Source: Prevotella sp.
GTDB taxonomy: Bacteria > Bacteroidota > Bacteroidia > Bacteroidales > Bacteroidaceae
Assembly: GCA_017479675.1 (NCBI GenBank)
Contig: JAFVBX010000028.1
Location: 1-42,133 of the forward strand
DNA length: 42,133 nt
Reading direction: 5' to 3'
The notes under the pieces are model-generated. The model ran no database searches. It was not told where the DNA came from and saw only the letters and a list, made by a program, of their open reading frames with translations. Shown piece after piece: positions 38,877 to 42,133 of this stretch. Numbering within the stretch: position 1 is the first letter of the stretch; each line of letters opens with the position of its first letter. The position numbers and the translations under genes were made by a program.

Positions 38877-41800
38877 AAAGCGGAGCAACCGTAACAGTGC
38901 TCAGCAATACTTGGACTAAGACGGGCTATACCTTTGACGGATGGAACAACAAGGCTGACGGCTCTGGCAACGACTTCACACCTGCCGGCACATTCACCAT
39001 CACAAAGGATACTACCCTCTATGCCAAGTGGACAGCCGACACCTATACCATCTCACTGAATGGCAATGGCGGCTCTGGCGGCAGTTCAAGTGTTACCGCT
39101 ACTTATGGCAGCGCACTGCCAAGCTTCACGGCTCCAAGTCAGTCGGGCAAGCAGGTGACGGGTTACTTCACTGACACCAGCGGCGGCACCAAGGTTATCA
39201 ATGCTAACGGTTCGCTGGTGAATGGTGTCAGTGGCTATACCGACTCAAGCGGCAACTGGATAGGTACAAGAGACTTAGACCTCTACGCTCAGTGGGAGGA
39301 CGCTTCGACGGACAAGTTCAAGTTTGTTACCGTAACTTCTGGTAGTGGAACTATTCCAACAGGTACAGATACAGAGATTACGGAATCAAACTATGCGTCT
39401 GTAGTTTCTGGCGGTAGAATGTATTTCACGGTTGCCACCGAAGCAAAGGATTATGGTACTTCAGGTATTAAAATCGGACGTAATGCGGAATACTTCAAGA
39501 TAGTACTTGACGGGACTCTTGCAGTGGGCGATGTTATTACATTCACGGAAGGTAAGGATGGCTCTGGTCAGATATGTTTCAGCACCTCTGCGGCAAGCCA
39601 GCCAACTCGCTCTACTGCTCCTCAGACTACAAGCGGTTCATACACCGTGACGAGCACTGACGGACTGAGCGGACAGAAAACTTTCTATGTATGGCGTGTA
39701 AGCAGCAGTGTATTCGTGAAGAATCTTACCGTAACCGGTGCAAGCTCCAGCACCTACACCGTCTCTTTCGCTGACGGCACATGCGGCAGTCACGGTACGT
39801 ACACTGGTGATGACATCGCTCAGGCTTCAGCAGGTGCGGAGATAACGCTGCCAACGGTAACGGCTGACACAGGCTACCGCTTCGACGGATGGTACACTGC
39901 CAACGACGGCACGGGCACGAAGTATGCCGGCGGCGCGACGATGATACCAACGAGCGACCACACGCTCTATGCGTGGTATGTGAAGACATACACCGTGACG
40001 TATAACGGTAATGACAATAAGACTGGTACTGTTCCTACAGACAGCAATAGCCCATACGATGCAGGCTCTGACGTTGTGGTGCTGGGCAACTCTGGCAATC
40101 TGGCAAAGGATTATCACACCTTCGTGGGCTGGAACACATCGAATGCTTCTGACGCAACGGTAGCCACACAGAAGTCTGCCGGCGACGAGATAACGGGCAT
40201 CAGCAGCGACATAACCCTCTACGCAGTGTGGAAACACCTGGTAACGATAGGCGTATCGCCTGCAGGCACAGGTACTGCCTCAGCTACGTATTATGAGGAT
40301 GATACATACTACGGCAAGTCGGCAGGTGACGACTTCACGTCGGGCACCTACGTGTCAGACGGCAAGCACCTCGTGCTGAATGCTTATCCTAATGACGGTT
40401 ATCACTTCGACTCGACTTTCAAGATAAGTGAAGACGTGCGTCCTTGGGGCAGCGGCACGTCAAATGCCCTCGAGACAGGCGGCACGGCACAGGTAGGCAA
40501 CAACGTGGACTACGTAGCCCACTTCGCGCCAAACACATATACTGTAGTGTTCAACGCCAACGGCGGTACGGGTACTACTATGGCAAACCAAGCGTTCACC
40601 TACGGCACGGCGCAGCACCTCACGGAGAAAACCTACACCCGCGACGGCTATAGCTTCACAGGTTGGGCTACGACAGCCGACGGCGACAAGGTTTACAACG
40701 ATCAGGAGGAGGTAAGCAACCTCACCACAGAGGACGGCGGAACGGTGACGCTCTACGCCACGTGGTCGCTCAATGCTACGCCGACCATCACATACAGTGA
40801 TGCCCACAGCAAGGGCACCATGCCAGCTGCCGTAGAAAGCTCTACGCTGGCTGCAACAGGAGTATTGGACAAGAGACCTTCAAGCGTAACAACGGGCTAT
40901 GAGTTCAAGGAATGGTGTACGGACGCAGCGCTGACCATACCTGCCGTAGCTGGTACTACGATAACGGACAACACCACGCTGTATGCTAACTACAAGATTA
41001 TAAGCGCCATCAGCGTGTCTCCAGCTTCAGGCACCCTCACAAAGGGTCTCGAGGGAAGCAATAGCGTTACCTCTACCCTTGCAGACAAGACGATATACGC
41101 AGCATGGGGTGGCGCAGAACAGTCATTTGAGACCGTGATAGGTACCACAGGCAAGACATCACCACGTACTGACGGCTTCACCTATACCGATGCCGGCTCA
41201 ACGAAGGTACTCTCGCTTGTAGCTTCCGACGGTACGTTCTACAGCGACGTGCAGACAGCTACATACACGGTAGGCACAGTGGCACCAGTAATCACATTCA
41301 GTCCTAACACAGTGACGATAACATGTGAGACGGCAGGCGCAACGATTTACTATACTACCGACGGTACTGAGCCGTCAAGCAGCAATGGTACTGCTTACTC
41401 TGGTACATTTACTATAAATGCAGACAAGACCATCAAGGCTATTGCCATAAAGACGGTGGATACAACTCCATACAGCAGTGCGGTGACTACGCTGGCTTGT
41501 ACCTACTCTGCTTCGACGGTAAAGACGACGCTGCCTGTGACATATAACTTTGCAGACGGCAGCGGAAAGTGGAACTATAGCGGTAACTTTATCGAGTCGG
41601 CAGGTTCTCTCGTAACATTGGCAAACAAGGCAGTGGAGGATGAATACCATAACATTGTGTTCCGTTGTTCTTCAACGGCCAAGTTCTCCATGACCAACGG
41701 CAGTAAGCTGACGATGAACGACAACGCCTCTACGAGCAACTTCATCGCCATACCTATCAGCGGCATCATGGGACGTATAGACATCAACGTGTGGGCTCCA

Positions 41801-42133
41801 TACTCATCAACGGCGGACTACACGCTGCGCTATGTACTTGATACATCTAACGGTACTACGGTGCAGACGACAGCACCAAGCAGCATCACGACAAAGAAGT
41901 CACTGAACAAGTATGACACTGACCACTACAACTTCCGCATAGAGAACATCGCAGCAACGAGCGGTGTGCTCTATCTCGGTAGGGGTGAGTCAACATTCCC
42001 TGACTTCGTAAAGATACAGGTGACAACGCAGGACGCACTGCTCAAGGCAGACAAGACAACGGTGACGATAGGCGATGCACAGACCGATACGGTGAACGTA
42101 ACGAACTACACTTCTTACCAGGCAGTGTTGGGA
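38873..42133 (+). pseudogene. 3' part of the interrupted secreted repeat protein (continues past the window)
   Basis: The frame is open from TACG at 38873 to the window end (about 1,086 codons) and continues the protein begun at 4436. It contains many Flg_new / InlB B-type repeats (TGYTFDGWNNK, TGYRFDGWYT, DGYSFTGWAT, TGYEFKEWCT), a further copy of the interrupted unit (TDSNSPYDAGSDVVVLGN) that shows what was lost at the junction, and a chitobiase C-terminal-type segment (AGATIYYTTDGTEPSSSNGT) near 41340-41400. A beta-sandwich-like region follows. Such proteins are exported and usually cell-surface adhesins or carbohydrate-active enzymes; the catalytic or anchoring part, if any, is beyond the window. 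It has no start of its own, so it is not expected to be translated while the prophage is present. Confidence 0.9.

Overview
The window comes from a Bacteroidales genome, most likely a Prevotella-like gut or rumen species. Promoters match the Bacteroidetes -33 TTTG / -7 TAnnTTTG pattern, starts lack strong Shine-Dalgarno sequences, and the flanking host genes encode secreted proteins with Listeria-Bacteroides (Flg_new / InlB B-type) repeats. One of these carries a GH105-like pectin-degrading domain.

Host DNA occupies 1-5114 and 38873-42133. On the left are a leftward GH105-type gene with a frameshift in its signal-peptide region, a repeat-rich gap, a small two-gene unit (48 aa plus a DUF6169-like protein), and the 5' part of a large secreted repeat protein. 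The rest of that protein resumes in frame at 38873. Between the halves lies a complete Mu-like transposable prophage of about 33.8 kb (5115-38872), flanked by a TACG target duplication and carrying matching terminal motifs (AAAACGAAATG, 10 nt inside each end).

Phage layout, from its regulatory end on the right: a LexA/S24-type repressor (37323-37967) faces a leftward early operon across three TGAAAATTTTCA-type operators. The early operon encodes small regulators, an HTH protein, the DDE transposase (MuA), the AAA+ ATPase (MuB), a RecA-like ATPase, GemA-like and Gam-like proteins, and ends at a strong terminator near 30.5 kb. A separate small gene with its own consensus promoter (30126-30434) is a candidate middle/late activator. 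Late genes diverge from a switch at 23.2-23.35 kb with a 21-bp tandem repeat. Rightward are small and large terminase, gp36-like adaptor, portal, MuF fused to a nuclease-like toxin, virion morphogenesis and tail-end proteins. Leftward are the ClpP-like prohead protease with a nested scaffold, capsid, sheath, tube, frameshifted tail chaperone, tape measure, baseplate and fibres, then a tyrosine recombinase on the opposite strand, the lysis cassette (u-spanin, holin, GH19 endolysin) and a thymidylate-synthase-fold protein at the terminus.

The most interesting signals are: (1) a tail-fibre gene with thirteen exact 27-bp-period repeats plus an inverted copy next to a tyrosine recombinase, which looks like a Gin-type fibre-switching system built from a different enzyme family; (2) a thymidylate-synthase-family protein with the Asn-to-Asp change that marks cytosine-specific relatives, at the map position where Mu carries mom; (3) a MuF-toxin fusion followed by a promoter- and terminator-defined antisense small RNA with a possible pseudoknot; (4) 7-bp and 9-bp microsatellite spacers at many gene junctions, always in the same orientation relative to transcription.
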